From Desulfovibrio sp. (lineage in GTDB: Bacteria; Desulfobacterota; Desulfovibrionia; Desulfovibrionales; Desulfovibrionaceae), in contig JAIKXS010000065.1 in the NCBI GenBank assembly GCA_024683955.1, positions 95,111 through 159,110 of the forward strand: a stretch of DNA of 64,000 bases. Direction: 5' to 3'. The notes under the pieces were generated by a model that saw nothing but the letters and a program-made list of their open reading frames with translations, searched no databases and was not told the origin of the DNA. The position numbers and the translations under genes are program-made. Shown here in pieces: positions 56,746 to 64,000 of this stretch (the first letter of the stretch is position 1; each line of letters starts with the position of its first letter).

Positions 56746-57753
56746 ATGGAACAGACTATTCTTTTGGCCCACGGCGGTGGCGGGGATAAGACAAATGAAC
56801 TCATCGGCCGGATTTTCAGCAGACATTTTTCCAATCCTCTGCTGACGGCAGACGATGCGGCCCTCCTGCCTCTCGGTGACAAAACCCTCGCCTTTTCAAC
56901 AGACGGCTTTATTGTGTCCCCCTACCGTTTTCCGGGGGGGAATATCGGCAAGCTCAGCATTTGCGGCACGGTGAACGACCTCGCCTGCATGGGGGCAGAA
57001 CCGCGTTGGATGACCTGTGCCTTTGTGCTTGAAGAGGGTTTTCCCGTCGACGAACTTGAGCAAATCGCTGCCTCCATGGCTGAAACAGCAAAAAAAGCCG
57101 GGGTCGTCCTTGTGGCAGGAGATACCAAAGTCTGTGCCAGGGGACAGGTCGACAAAATTTTTATCACAACAAGCGGCATCGGAATCAAAAAAGAAGGCGT
57201 TGCGACGTCCGGAAGCTTTGCAAAGCCGGGTGACGCCATTCTGGTCACGGGGGACATAGGACGGCACGGGGCAACCATTCTTCTCGCCCGCGAAGAGTTT
57301 GGCATTGAAGCCGCCATCACAAGCGACTGCGCCCCGCTCTGGCATCTCGTGAACAAGGCGCTCACCATCTGTCCCGACATACATGTCATCCGCGATGCAA
57401 CCCGCGGCGGTTTTGGCACCGTTCTCTACGAGATTGCCGGACAAAGCGGTCTTGGCATGCAGATACAGGAAGAACGCATCCCCGTTGACGGGGCTGTTTC
57501 CGGGATTTGCTCCATGCTCGGCCTTGACCCCGTCTACCTTGCGTGCGAGGGGCGGCTGGTCATGATTGTGCCAAAGGAGGCCCGTGAAGCCGTTCTTGCG
57601 GGAATCCGTGAGGAGGAAGACGGTGAAAAAGCAGCTATTGTAGGCTATGTTGCGGGAAAGGAGCAGGCAGGACGGGTTCTTATGGAAACAAGTCTTGGCA
57701 CGGTCCGCCTCCTGCCAAAACCAACGGGGGAACTCCTGCCGCGCATCTGCTGA
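56746..57753 (+). CDS. hypE: [NiFe] hydrogenase maturation protein HypE
   Basis: A 335-residue PurM/AIRS-fold protein that dehydrates the C-terminal thiocarbamate made by HypF to a thiocyanate, the CN donor. AHGGGGDKTNELI, DDAALLPLGD and FSTDGF form the ATP site, and the chain ends in PRIC, whose terminal Cys carries the carbamoyl group. GGAG seven bases before the ATG is supplied at the very edge of the decayed IS605 element, so the gene probably survives as its own unit or by read-through. Full length and intact. Confidence 0.95.
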   Translation: MEQTILLAHGGGGDKTNELIGRIFSRHFSNPLLTADDAALLPLGDKTLAFSTDGFIVSPYRFPGGNIGKLSICGTVNDLACMGAEPRWMTCAFVLEEGFPVDELEQIAASMAETAKKAGVVLVAGDTKVCARGQVDKIFITTSGIGIKKEGVATSGSFAKPGDAILVTGDIGRHGATILLAREEFGIEAAITSDCAPLWHLVNKALTICPDIHVIRDATRGGFGTVLYEIAGQSGLGMQIQEERIPVDGAVSGICSMLGLDPVYLACEGRLVMIVPKEAREAVLAGIREEEDGEKAAIVGYVAGKEQAGRVLMETSLGTVRLLPKPTGELLPRIC

Positions 57754-58164
57754 CGGGCGCTTACCGAGCTTTCTGTCACGGCATTCTCATCCGGCTCAAA
57801 AAGAGGAAGTCATGGGAGAATTACTGTACACGGATATGTCTCCCCTTATCGGCATTCCTTTCCCTTCGACATTTCTTCCAGCCGAAACGGGACACGTCAG
57901 CATACCACACGCTCTGAACACATTCCCCGTTTTTTCTGTTTTTGCCGTTTTGTGCCCTATCTGTAAGGACCAGAACGCAGCAGCACGTCATTGTGCCAAG
58001 CAGACGAACGTGGTCTGCGTCTAAGGACAGCATCAGCTGCAGCTCTCACGACCATAAACAAAGTCACAGTCTGCGCAGAAATCATCGGCTGCAAAAAAAA
58101 AGAACTCCAACGAAAACATCATAATGCCACGGCATGCAACGCCACGTTGGAGAAGATCTTAGGG
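57754..58164. other. Intergenic stretch after hypE
   Basis: Between hypE and the convergent TSCPD gene. A 70-codon frame at 57812-58024 is listed separately with low confidence. Nothing else is recognised, and no clear hypE terminator is visible. Confidence 0.5.
57812..58024 (+). CDS. Doubtful small ORF (70 residues)
   Basis: A possible 70-residue product preceded by AAAAAGAGGAAG close to the ATG. It has a CPIC pair and no recognised family; the composition is ordinary and it may be chance. It follows hypE by 58 bases on the same strand, so would be part of the hyp transcript if real. Confidence 0.25.
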   Translation: MGELLYTDMSPLIGIPFPSTFLPAETGHVSIPHALNTFPVFSVFAVLCPICKDQNAAARHCAKQTNVVCV

Positions 58165-58206
58165 AAAGAAGAGAGACCGTGCAGGCAGCCTGTGAGGTAT
58201 GCACGG
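58165..58206 (-). terminator. Possible terminator of the TSCPD gene
   Basis: Stem ccgtgca / tgcacgg with a loop of about 16 bases, followed on the minus strand by tctctcttcttt. It lies 12 bases beyond the stop codon. The long loop lowers confidence. Confidence 0.45.
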
Positions 58207-58218
58207 CAAAGTAAAGCG

Positions 58219-58479
58219 TTAACCGTGATCTTCCGCAAGGGCCGCCTCGAGAGCCTGTGCAAGCTGATCGGCACATGAAGTGTTTTTATTGCCACAGGTA
58301 TTGCCCTTAAGAAGATTAATGGCCTTTTGGGCCTCACCGCCCTCGAGAAGCCGTGAAATGGCCTGGAGGTTTCCGGGACACCCGCCTTCAAAATAGAGAT
58401 TGTGGATTTTTCCTTCATCAAGGGAAAAAAAGATCTGTTTGGCGCAGACGCCACGGGGAACATACGAATAGGATTTCAT
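58219..58479 (-). CDS. TSCPD domain protein (TIGR03905-like)
   Basis: An 86-residue protein with a TSCPD domain, the cysteine-rich module found at the C-terminus of some ribonucleotide reductases and alone in this small family. VCAKQIFFSLDEGKIHNLYF and GGCPGNLQAISRLLEGG are diagnostic; a second Cys pair is in GNTCGNKNTSC. It may bind metal. Function is unknown. The start at 58479 has GGAGACAG upstream. It is transcribed from the same strand as the downstream-placed GGDEF gene but separated by about 90 bases. Confidence 0.85.
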   Translation of the reverse strand: MKSYSYVPRGVCAKQIFFSLDEGKIHNLYFEGGCPGNLQAISRLLEGGEAQKAINLLKGNTCGNKNTSCADQLAQALEAALAEDHG

Positions 58480-58570
58480 GACACTGTCTCCTAAAACACG
58501 GAATCGACACGTGGTCGAAAGTTGAAGAAAAGCCGTATAACGGGGAAGCTCACCCTGCAATGAAGAGACG

Positions 58571-60076
58571 TCAGGCTGTCTTTGCGACCTCTTGTGGCTC
58601 CCTGGCAATAACGAGCCTGTTTTTACCGCCTTCCTTTGCCTCGTAAAGAGCAAGATCAGCTGTTTTCATCAGAAGATTTATATTCCGGGAGACGGAAGAC
58701 GCACCGCCTATACTCAATGTGACATTCCAGGACGAAAGCTTTCCGTCTAAACGGACATGCTCACGGATGCGCTCTCCCACACTGGCCACTGCCGATGAAT
58801 CAGCCCCCGGCAAAATGGCGATAAATTCATCCCCGCCAAAGCGGCCCGCAACATCTGTTTCCCGAAGGGACTGGCGAATAGCGTTTGCAACTCCCTGCAG
58901 AACAGCATCCCCACCATCGTGACCATATGTATCATTGATTTTTTTAAAATTATCGAGGTCAATAAAAAGAAGGCCAAGTCTAGTAATTGTTTTCTCTTGA
59001 TCAAGATCCTTCAGAACATCATTTATATGACGCCTGTTTGCAATCTTTGTCAAAAAATCTATTTTTGCATCTTCCATAATTTTTATATTAAGCTTCTGTA
59101 GTTCACTATTAAGCTTCTTATTATTCATAAGAACAAAAAATTGTCTTATTGAAAGAATAAAGACAAGAAACATTGCCCAACAAAACGAGAAATTGTAAAG
59201 TTCATAGTGAACAAAAATAAAAAACAGAAGTGAAAATGTAATAAAATACGGAAAAAGAGTTCTAACAATTTCTATAATATTTATTTTTTCAATTGATGAG
59301 GAAAGAGTTATTTTATTCTTCGATGATTTTTCCTCAGCAGATGCTATACAGGATATTCCAAGAACACAAAAAGCCAAAGACCATATTGGTTCAATATAAC
59401 GTATATCCGTAAAATGATGCAGTTCATTAAGGAGATTTATCTGATCCCCTATGAACATTATAATAAACCCTAAAATCATGAGAAGCGGAGATTGTCTTCC
59501 AAGCCCCTCTCTCTCTGTATTAAAAAAAATCACCATGCAACCAAAAAGAATACCAAAGTCAAAAACAGGATAAAAAATTCGAAAAAACAATGTACTGGTA
59601 ATGCCGGTAGCCTCTTCAATGACCGGATCAATGAGAAAAATATAGATCAAGCCCACGGCAGCAATCAGACTGATCACAAGATCACCTGAAAACGAGGCAA
59701 GATTGACATTGTCCCGGCGAAGAAAGGTGACGATCCCCGCAATACAGAAAAGCGTGTAGGAGACCTTAAAAAAATCAGGAAGAGCAGGCGATGTAACGGT
59801 AATGTTCAGTACATGATCATAAAAAGCCCAGATTGCCTGCCCGATAAAGGAAGAAATAGCGGTCAGGGCAAAGAAAAACCAAGGGAGTCGGACACCGTGC
59901 TTATGCGCCTTAATGCCGATGAGAAACGCGCAAAGACCAAGATCAATGCCGATAAGCCCGAAGACATTTCCGTATGCGGAGAGGACAGGAATATCGAAGA
60001 CAAGGATGGCTGCATAGACAACAAAGAAAATGGACATTATGGAAAGATACCATTTCTTCCAGGCGGTAAGCGACAT
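58571..60076 (-). CDS. Membrane-bound diguanylate cyclase (GGDEF)
   Basis: A 501-residue protein with an N-terminal membrane domain of about eight to ten helices (roughly residues 8-310) and a C-terminal GGDEF domain making cyclic di-GMP from two GTP. The active site GRFGGDEF is intact, and an inhibitory I-site RETD sits five residues before GGDEF. No known sensory module could be named for the membrane part, which is very AT-rich and hydrophobic. The start at 60076 has GGGAG seven bases upstream; a longer reading has no domain support. It probably links an envelope signal to motility or biofilm control. Confidence 0.9.
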   Translation of the reverse strand: MSLTAWKKWYLSIMSIFFVVYAAILVFDIPVLSAYGNVFGLIGIDLGLCAFLIGIKAHKHGVRLPWFFFALTAISSFIGQAIWAFYDHVLNITVTSPALPDFFKVSYTLFCIAGIVTFLRRDNVNLASFSGDLVISLIAAVGLIYIFLIDPVIEEATGITSTLFFRIFYPVFDFGILFGCMVIFFNTEREGLGRQSPLLMILGFIIMFIGDQINLLNELHHFTDIRYIEPIWSLAFCVLGISCIASAEEKSSKNKITLSSSIEKINIIEIVRTLFPYFITFSLLFFIFVHYELYNFSFCWAMFLVFILSIRQFFVLMNNKKLNSELQKLNIKIMEDAKIDFLTKIANRRHINDVLKDLDQEKTITRLGLLFIDLDNFKKINDTYGHDGGDAVLQGVANAIRQSLRETDVAGRFGGDEFIAILPGADSSAVASVGERIREHVRLDGKLSSWNVTLSIGGASSVSRNINLLMKTADLALYEAKEGGKNRLVIAREPQEVAKTA

Positions 60077-60295
60077 TGGGACTCCCGAGTTTAAAAAAAA
60101 AAGAAACGCTTTTTCCCGCATGCTGTCAACAAAAAGCCGTGTTCCGCGTATCCCCCCGAGACCCGCAAAACAGACGAAAAAAGGAGCCTTGCGCCCCCCT
60201 CTGTAGCAACGCTCTTGCCGTTGCTGAGTTGAATCAGTTGAATCAATATGTACTAAAAGGCGCTTTCTCCAAAAAAGTTCCTTTATCAAGAATTG

Positions 60296-60913
60296 TCAGT
60301 TAAGCGGAATCCATGTCGGAGGAGTCTTCTCATTTCTACTGTTGTTTTTGAAAAGACCGGGATCCGCATCAGGGATGATTCCGGGAACGCCCAATGACTG
60401 ACCGTCAGGAAGCAGGGGAAGGGATGTTCCGCCCTGTTTCCAATTCCAGGGGGCCACGGGGTTTTGCGTCTTCCAAAGGCCCTTGCCTGAATCCTTGGCC
60501 GCTTTCTGCGCCTGTGACCACGATCTGCACACCATGGCCTTGCAGCGGCTTGCTGCCACCCAGGAGTGTCCCTCGCGTATGCTCTCGCCATTGAGAACCC
60601 GGCCATTTTTCGCCACAAGCCCGTATATCCTTCCGTATCCGTCAATTCCCATGGTAACAATGTCGATCATGCTTTTTTCGGGAAGTTTCTCAGCAAGCCA
60701 CAATCTTGATTCATTTCCGCCCTTTTGCTGCAAATCAGGCGCGTCGATGCCATAGAGCAGAACGAAAAGAGGGGAAGTTTCATCGCCAAACGGCGCCACA
60801 GTAACGGTATCGCCGTCATAGACATTCATGACTGTCGCCTGCCACGCATAGATGGATGTCGGTAGAAGAGAAAAAATAAGCGTAACCAAAAGACTTGTGG
60901 GGAACTTATGCAT
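60296..60913 (-). CDS. Exported staphylococcal nuclease-like (SNase) protein
   Basis: A 205-residue secreted protein with a signal peptide (FPTSLLVTLIFSLLPTSIYA) followed by an SNase-type OB-fold. VYDGDTVTV carries the calcium-binding Asp, LYGIDAPDLQQ the DAPE-like motif with the first catalytic residues, and GRIYGLV the second Arg region. YnkD-like motifs and a C-terminal segment (KGLWKTQNPVAPW) typical of bacterial SNase-domain proteins are also visible. It probably cleaves extracellular or periplasmic nucleic acid. GGGAGGAG gives a strong ribosome binding site. Lone gene. Confidence 0.82.
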   Translation of the reverse strand: MHKFPTSLLVTLIFSLLPTSIYAWQATVMNVYDGDTVTVAPFGDETSPLFVLLYGIDAPDLQQKGGNESRLWLAEKLPEKSMIDIVTMGIDGYGRIYGLVAKNGRVLNGESIREGHSWVAASRCKAMVCRSWSQAQKAAKDSGKGLWKTQNPVAPWNWKQGGTSLPLLPDGQSLGVPGIIPDADPGLFKNNSRNEKTPPTWIPLN

Positions 60914-61332
60914 CTGATCTCCTCCCGCATCTCTTGTCAGACGGAGGGGAACGTCTGGAGGTACCTTTGCCACGCGCCTCACGAAACAAACTTCCGACGG
61001 AGTTCCTCCCGAAACCGGCTCCACGTCCTACCCAAAGAAGATTCCAGGCCTTTCCAGACACAAACTCATTCAATGCCGCAATGGCGGCCAACGCGTTGAA
61101 GGTCAAAGGAAGCGCTCCAAAGACAGAGGTCTCTGATTCGAACCGTCCCGTACGGTAACACATGCTGCCTCAATGGCAGGCTCTTTCGTGAAGTGACGGC
61201 ATCGGTTCAGGTCTTCCCAATGCACTTTTTGCCTGAATCATATCCCGCAAAAAACAAGAGTAAGATGGGTGGATTTTTCATCCATCAGGAAACAAATACT
61301 GACGACACGGCTCTTACATCGCACCACAATGC
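60914..61332. other. Intergenic, no gene seen
   Basis: About 420 bases between two minus-strand genes. A gattcgaacc word near 61130 resembles a tRNA T-loop, but no tRNA folds around it. Nothing else is recognised. Confidence 0.5.
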
Positions 61333-62904
61333 CTACTGCAAAAACTCTCGGAAACGGTTCCGCGCATCGGAACGGCTTCTGATTTCATCAAGTCTTTTTC
61401 TGGCATTGGGCTCTCCCTGTGAAGCCGCCTTATGAAACCAAGAGACGGCCTGGGCAAGGCTCTGTGGAAGCCCCTCTCCGCGGCTCAGTATATCTCCGAG
61501 CATATACTGGGCAGGAGCAAAGCCTTCCTCGGCCGCCTGTCGGAAAAGAAGTGCAGCCTCTTCAGGATTTCTCACTCCACCCTCCCCCTCCAGGAGCATG
61601 AGACCAAGAAGATACTTGGCCTCAACAACACCCTGGCTGCCTGCAAGCGCAAAAAGTTCCGCCGCCCTGCGGGGATCCCGGGGAAGCCCCTCGCCTGTTC
61701 TGTAGAGATTTGCCAGATGATACTGCGCCGCAGCGTTTCCCTGTTCCGCAGCCTCTGCAAACCAATGTGCCGCTTCCCTGACGTCTTCCCCGACTCCGCG
61801 ACCGTTGTAGTACATAACGGCAAGGTGCTGCTGGGCTTCCGCCTCTCCCTGCAATGCTGCCGCCCTGAACCACGAGGCGGCGAGCTCATCGTCTCTGGGA
61901 ACACCGAGACCGTTATAGTACATCAATCCCAGCATATCCTGAGCCTCTGAGAGGCCGCTTTCCGCGGCTTTGCGGCAGTAATTGGCTGCCTGCACCGGAT
62001 CTTTCGGAACCCCCCTTCCCTCAGTATAAAGAAGCACAAGATTATAGAGCGCATCAAGGTCCCACTGTTCTGCAGCTTTGCGGTACCACTGGGCGGCCTT
62101 TACTTCATCAAGAGCAACGCCTTCGCCTGACTGGCAGTGCCATCCCATTCTGCACTGCGCTTCCGAAAGGCCCTGTTCAGCAGCCACAAGCGTCCAGTAC
62201 GCCGCTTTCTGAAGATTTTTCTCGATTCCCCTGCCATGATAGTACATATCACCAAGACAGAAGGCGGCAGCAACATGCCCGTCTTCGGCAGCCCGCATAA
62301 AACACCTCACGGCATCACGGAGGGATTCAGGAGTGTTTTCAGAAGCAAGACGAAGGCCTTCGTCATAATAAAAGTCGCCCGAGAACTCTTCCGGGGAATA
62401 CCCGAACGCCCCCTCCCGTTCCGGGCGGTTCTGCACAGACTGGAAAGGATCACTGTCTTTTTTGGCGCTCTTCCCAAGCACATCTAGAAGGCTGCGACGA
62501 ATATCTTCATTCTGAGTACGGCAAAAACGGGTCAAAAAAACGGCAAGAGCAGCACCGCTTTCATCAGCTGCGATGTCACGAACAGCCTGCGGCGGGATGC
62601 TGGTCACGAAATACCACGACGTCATGGCCCTCAGCACGGCCTCCAGGTCAAGGTAATACCGTCGTGCCAAAAGGAGCGACTCCTGCATAATCCAGTACTG
62701 CGTGCTGGCTCCGGAAGCATACATTCTGTGTGGAATGCCTTCCACGTACAGCTTGAGCATCAATGCGACTTCACCGGGACACCTGTTTCCGAGCAACTCG
62801 CGAAGCGTTTCCTCAAGAGTGGTGACAAGACGCCTGTCCGTGAAGAGGGCATCCCCCGTGTATTGACGGATTTTTAACAATGCAATGATTATTTCTGTAC
62901 GCAT
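61333..62904 (-). CDS. Sel1-like repeat protein
   Basis: A 523-residue protein with about eight to nine tandem Sel1/TPR-like repeats (roughly 36 residues each, pattern AAEQG-x-AEAQ-x2-L-x2-(M/L)YxxGxGV) from about residue 200 to the end. The N-terminal 190 residues form a separate helical region with no recognised domain. There is no signal peptide, so it is likely cytoplasmic. Sel1 proteins mediate protein-protein interactions; the partner is unknown. The start at 62904 is preceded by GGAGCGG. It lies just ahead of tRNA-Lys and the AT-rich flank. Confidence 0.85.
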   Translation of the reverse strand: MRTEIIIALLKIRQYTGDALFTDRRLVTTLEETLRELLGNRCPGEVALMLKLYVEGIPHRMYASGASTQYWIMQESLLLARRYYLDLEAVLRAMTSWYFVTSIPPQAVRDIAADESGAALAVFLTRFCRTQNEDIRRSLLDVLGKSAKKDSDPFQSVQNRPEREGAFGYSPEEFSGDFYYDEGLRLASENTPESLRDAVRCFMRAAEDGHVAAAFCLGDMYYHGRGIEKNLQKAAYWTLVAAEQGLSEAQCRMGWHCQSGEGVALDEVKAAQWYRKAAEQWDLDALYNLVLLYTEGRGVPKDPVQAANYCRKAAESGLSEAQDMLGLMYYNGLGVPRDDELAASWFRAAALQGEAEAQQHLAVMYYNGRGVGEDVREAAHWFAEAAEQGNAAAQYHLANLYRTGEGLPRDPRRAAELFALAGSQGVVEAKYLLGLMLLEGEGGVRNPEEAALLFRQAAEEGFAPAQYMLGDILSRGEGLPQSLAQAVSWFHKAASQGEPNARKRLDEIRSRSDARNRFREFLQ

Positions 62905-63261
62905 TCTGCCGCTCCGCGTTGGCACGTCGCTGATTTTTTGAGAGTCCTATGCATCTTCGTTAAACAAAGAAGTTTTGTACAAAATATGTAGCATCCCTCA
63001 AATGTCAACGAGGGAAGGTCCGTGACGAATCTCGCTGAATATTATTGATACAGATGCTGAGTAGTTCCTAGTGGACCTGCCCAGTATCTGGCGGTGTCAG
63101 AAGGGTGGAAAAAATTGCAAGCCGCACATTATATCACAAAATTTCCCGGATACCCTCCAGAGCCCATTCTAACAGTAAAACACGAAAAAGACCTCCCTGC
63201 AAACCGCCCTCACCGCGCTTTCATGAGAACATAAAAAAAAATTAAAACAACAAAAAAGAGA
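62905..63261. other. Intergenic between the Sel1 gene and tRNA-Lys
   Basis: About 360 bases holding the minus-strand promoter of the Sel1 gene and, toward its right end, the tRNA promoter. AT-rich around 63220-63260. No other gene. Confidence 0.5.
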
Positions 63262-63290
63262 TTGACAAGAAGCTGGGTTTGAAATATCCA
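63262..63290 (+). promoter_or_regulatory. Sigma-70-type promoter of tRNA-Lys
   Basis: TTGACA (63262-63267), a 17-base spacer and TATCCA (63285-63290) lie about ten bases before the tRNA-Lys 5' end. The -35 is perfect, the -10 matches four of six. Confidence 0.8.
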
Positions 63291-63300
63291 TACGTTGTTT

Positions 63301-63376
<76 letters not shown>

Positions 63377-63392
63377 GAAATTTCAATAAGTT

Positions 63393-63425
63393 AAGGCGGT
63401 TAGGACAAGTTCCCAACCGCCTTTT
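63393..63425 (+). terminator. Intrinsic terminator of tRNA-Lys
   Basis: Stem aaggcggtt / aaccgcctt, loop of about 13 bases, then ttt and cctttttg, starting 17 bases after the tRNA. Confidence 0.85.
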
Positions 63426-63688
63426 TCCTTTTTGTCAGTAGGCTGCAGCGTGGCAGTATTAGCAAAAATTTGACTCTCAAGCTGGTAACTATCTGGAATT
63501 AAAAGAGAATCTCTTGGCCAACGGCAAGCCACACTTGAATGGCATGCCTAAAGCAAACTTGCGGCGGTCAGTTGTTCTCTTCTGCAAAATTTTGTAACGT
63601 TCGAGAGTTAATATAGAAGTAATCTTTTTTGATTTTTACATTCTGTAATCTTAGAATTTGACAAATTTTTATGCTGAAGGTGTAAATC
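63426..63688. other. AT-rich gap before the glycosyltransferase 61 gene
   Basis: About 260 bases with an AT-rich second half. It probably holds the promoter of the AT-rich gene that follows. No gene or attachment repeat to the tRNA 3' end was found in it. Confidence 0.5.
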
Positions 63689-64000
63689 TTGCCTGAAATA
63701 AATACAAATCTCCGCTGCTTGTTTTTTCAAAATGCGCATATTATGCCTTTTGAAAAAAATGGATATGCAGTTTATACTCATGATGGTCAATTAATTAAAG
63801 AAAGTCTCAATTTCAGAGATTATTGTTTGGTATTTAGACCACGTGAATTTACGACTCCAAAGATAAGACTTACGGAAGATTGCATCTTTGGAGGTTTTCT
63901 ATTTAAGCACTACGGGCATTTTCTTTTGGAGAGTCTATCACGTCTTTGGTTTGCAAAAGAACATCCCAACCTTTTGGTAGTTTTTGTTTGCCGTGATACA
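63689..64000 (+). CDS. Glycosyltransferase family 61 protein, N-terminal part (runs off the window)
   Basis: The first 104 residues of a protein whose segment GGFLFKHYGHFLLESLSRLW matches the N-terminal conserved region of DUF563/glycosyltransferase 61 proteins, predicted capsular or O-antigen transferases. The start is TTG at 63689, supported by GAAGG seven bases upstream and an in-frame stop just before; a later ATG (63743) is possible. The DNA is much more AT-rich than the bulk of the window, suggesting transfer. The acceptor sugar is unknown. Confidence 0.75.
   Translation, partial: MPEINTNLRCLFFQNAHIMPFEKNGYAVYTHDGQLIKESLNFRDYCLVFRPREFTTPKIRLTEDCIFGGFLFKHYGHFLLESLSRLWFAKEHPNLLVVFVCRDT

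Noticed and set aside
61110..61160. tRNA T-loop-like word gattcgaacc
   Set aside because: No cloverleaf can be built around it on either strand.

Overview
The window looks like chromosomal DNA of an anaerobic sulfate- or sulfite-respiring member of the Desulfovibrionaceae. The evidence is a two-subunit periplasmic-type [FeFe] hydrogenase (hydA plus a Tat-targeted hydB) of the Desulfovibrio type, an adenylate kinase whose LID carries Cys129/His135/Cys151/Cys154 spaced as I recall for Desulfovibrio adenylate kinases, selenocysteine machinery (selA), and a YeiH-type putative sulfate exporter. I cannot name genus or species from sequence alone.

Layout. 1-11,400: truncated EF-G-like GTPase, small membrane protein, thioesterase, lytic transglycosylase mltA, HerA-like ATPase, M18 aminopeptidase, selA, folC, adk. 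11,400-22,500: a looser region with a DUF4139 protein, an MFS exporter, mobA, an AT-rich glycosyltransferase, a methyltransferase, a DUF2939-like protein, 6-phosphogluconolactonase and a stand-alone NrdD-tail-like peptide, separated by long gaps. 22,500-40,600: a large unrecognised protein, an M15 peptidase, mtaB, a carbamoyltransferase paralogue without the usual STRT motif, a HAD phosphatase, the YeiH transporter, small exported proteins, carA/carB, a solitary SF2 helicase and a VanX-like dipeptidase. 57,800-64,000: a TSCPD protein, a GGDEF cyclase, an SNase-like nuclease, a Sel1-repeat protein, tRNA-Lys and the start of an AT-rich family-61 glycosyltransferase.

The centrepiece is 41,268-57,753: hydA, hydB, a TM1266-family regulator, hydE and hydF, then five nitrogenase-like genes (NifH-like, NifD-like, NifK-like, a second NifH-like, and an 808-residue protein fusing a D-like and a K-like half), then hypF, hypC, hypD and hypE. 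From hydE to hypF every stop codon overlaps the next start, so the nitrogenase-like genes sit physically and probably translationally inside a joint [FeFe]/[NiFe] hydrogenase maturation operon. Both NifH-like proteins keep the P-loop and the two [4Fe-4S] cysteines. The D/K-like proteins keep some P-cluster-like cysteines, but I see no FeMo-cofactor ligands, and no nifB, nifE or nifN is present. hydG, hypA and hypB are absent from the window. A role in hydrogenase cofactor assembly, or in another small-molecule reduction tied to it, is inference. This is the best candidate for an undescribed system here.

Mobile DNA is limited to decayed IS200/IS605 remnants: a clear broken tnpA/tnpB pair between hypD and hypE, and a weaker tnpA-like fragment near 0.7 kb. 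I saw no CRISPR array, rRNA or intact insertion sequence.
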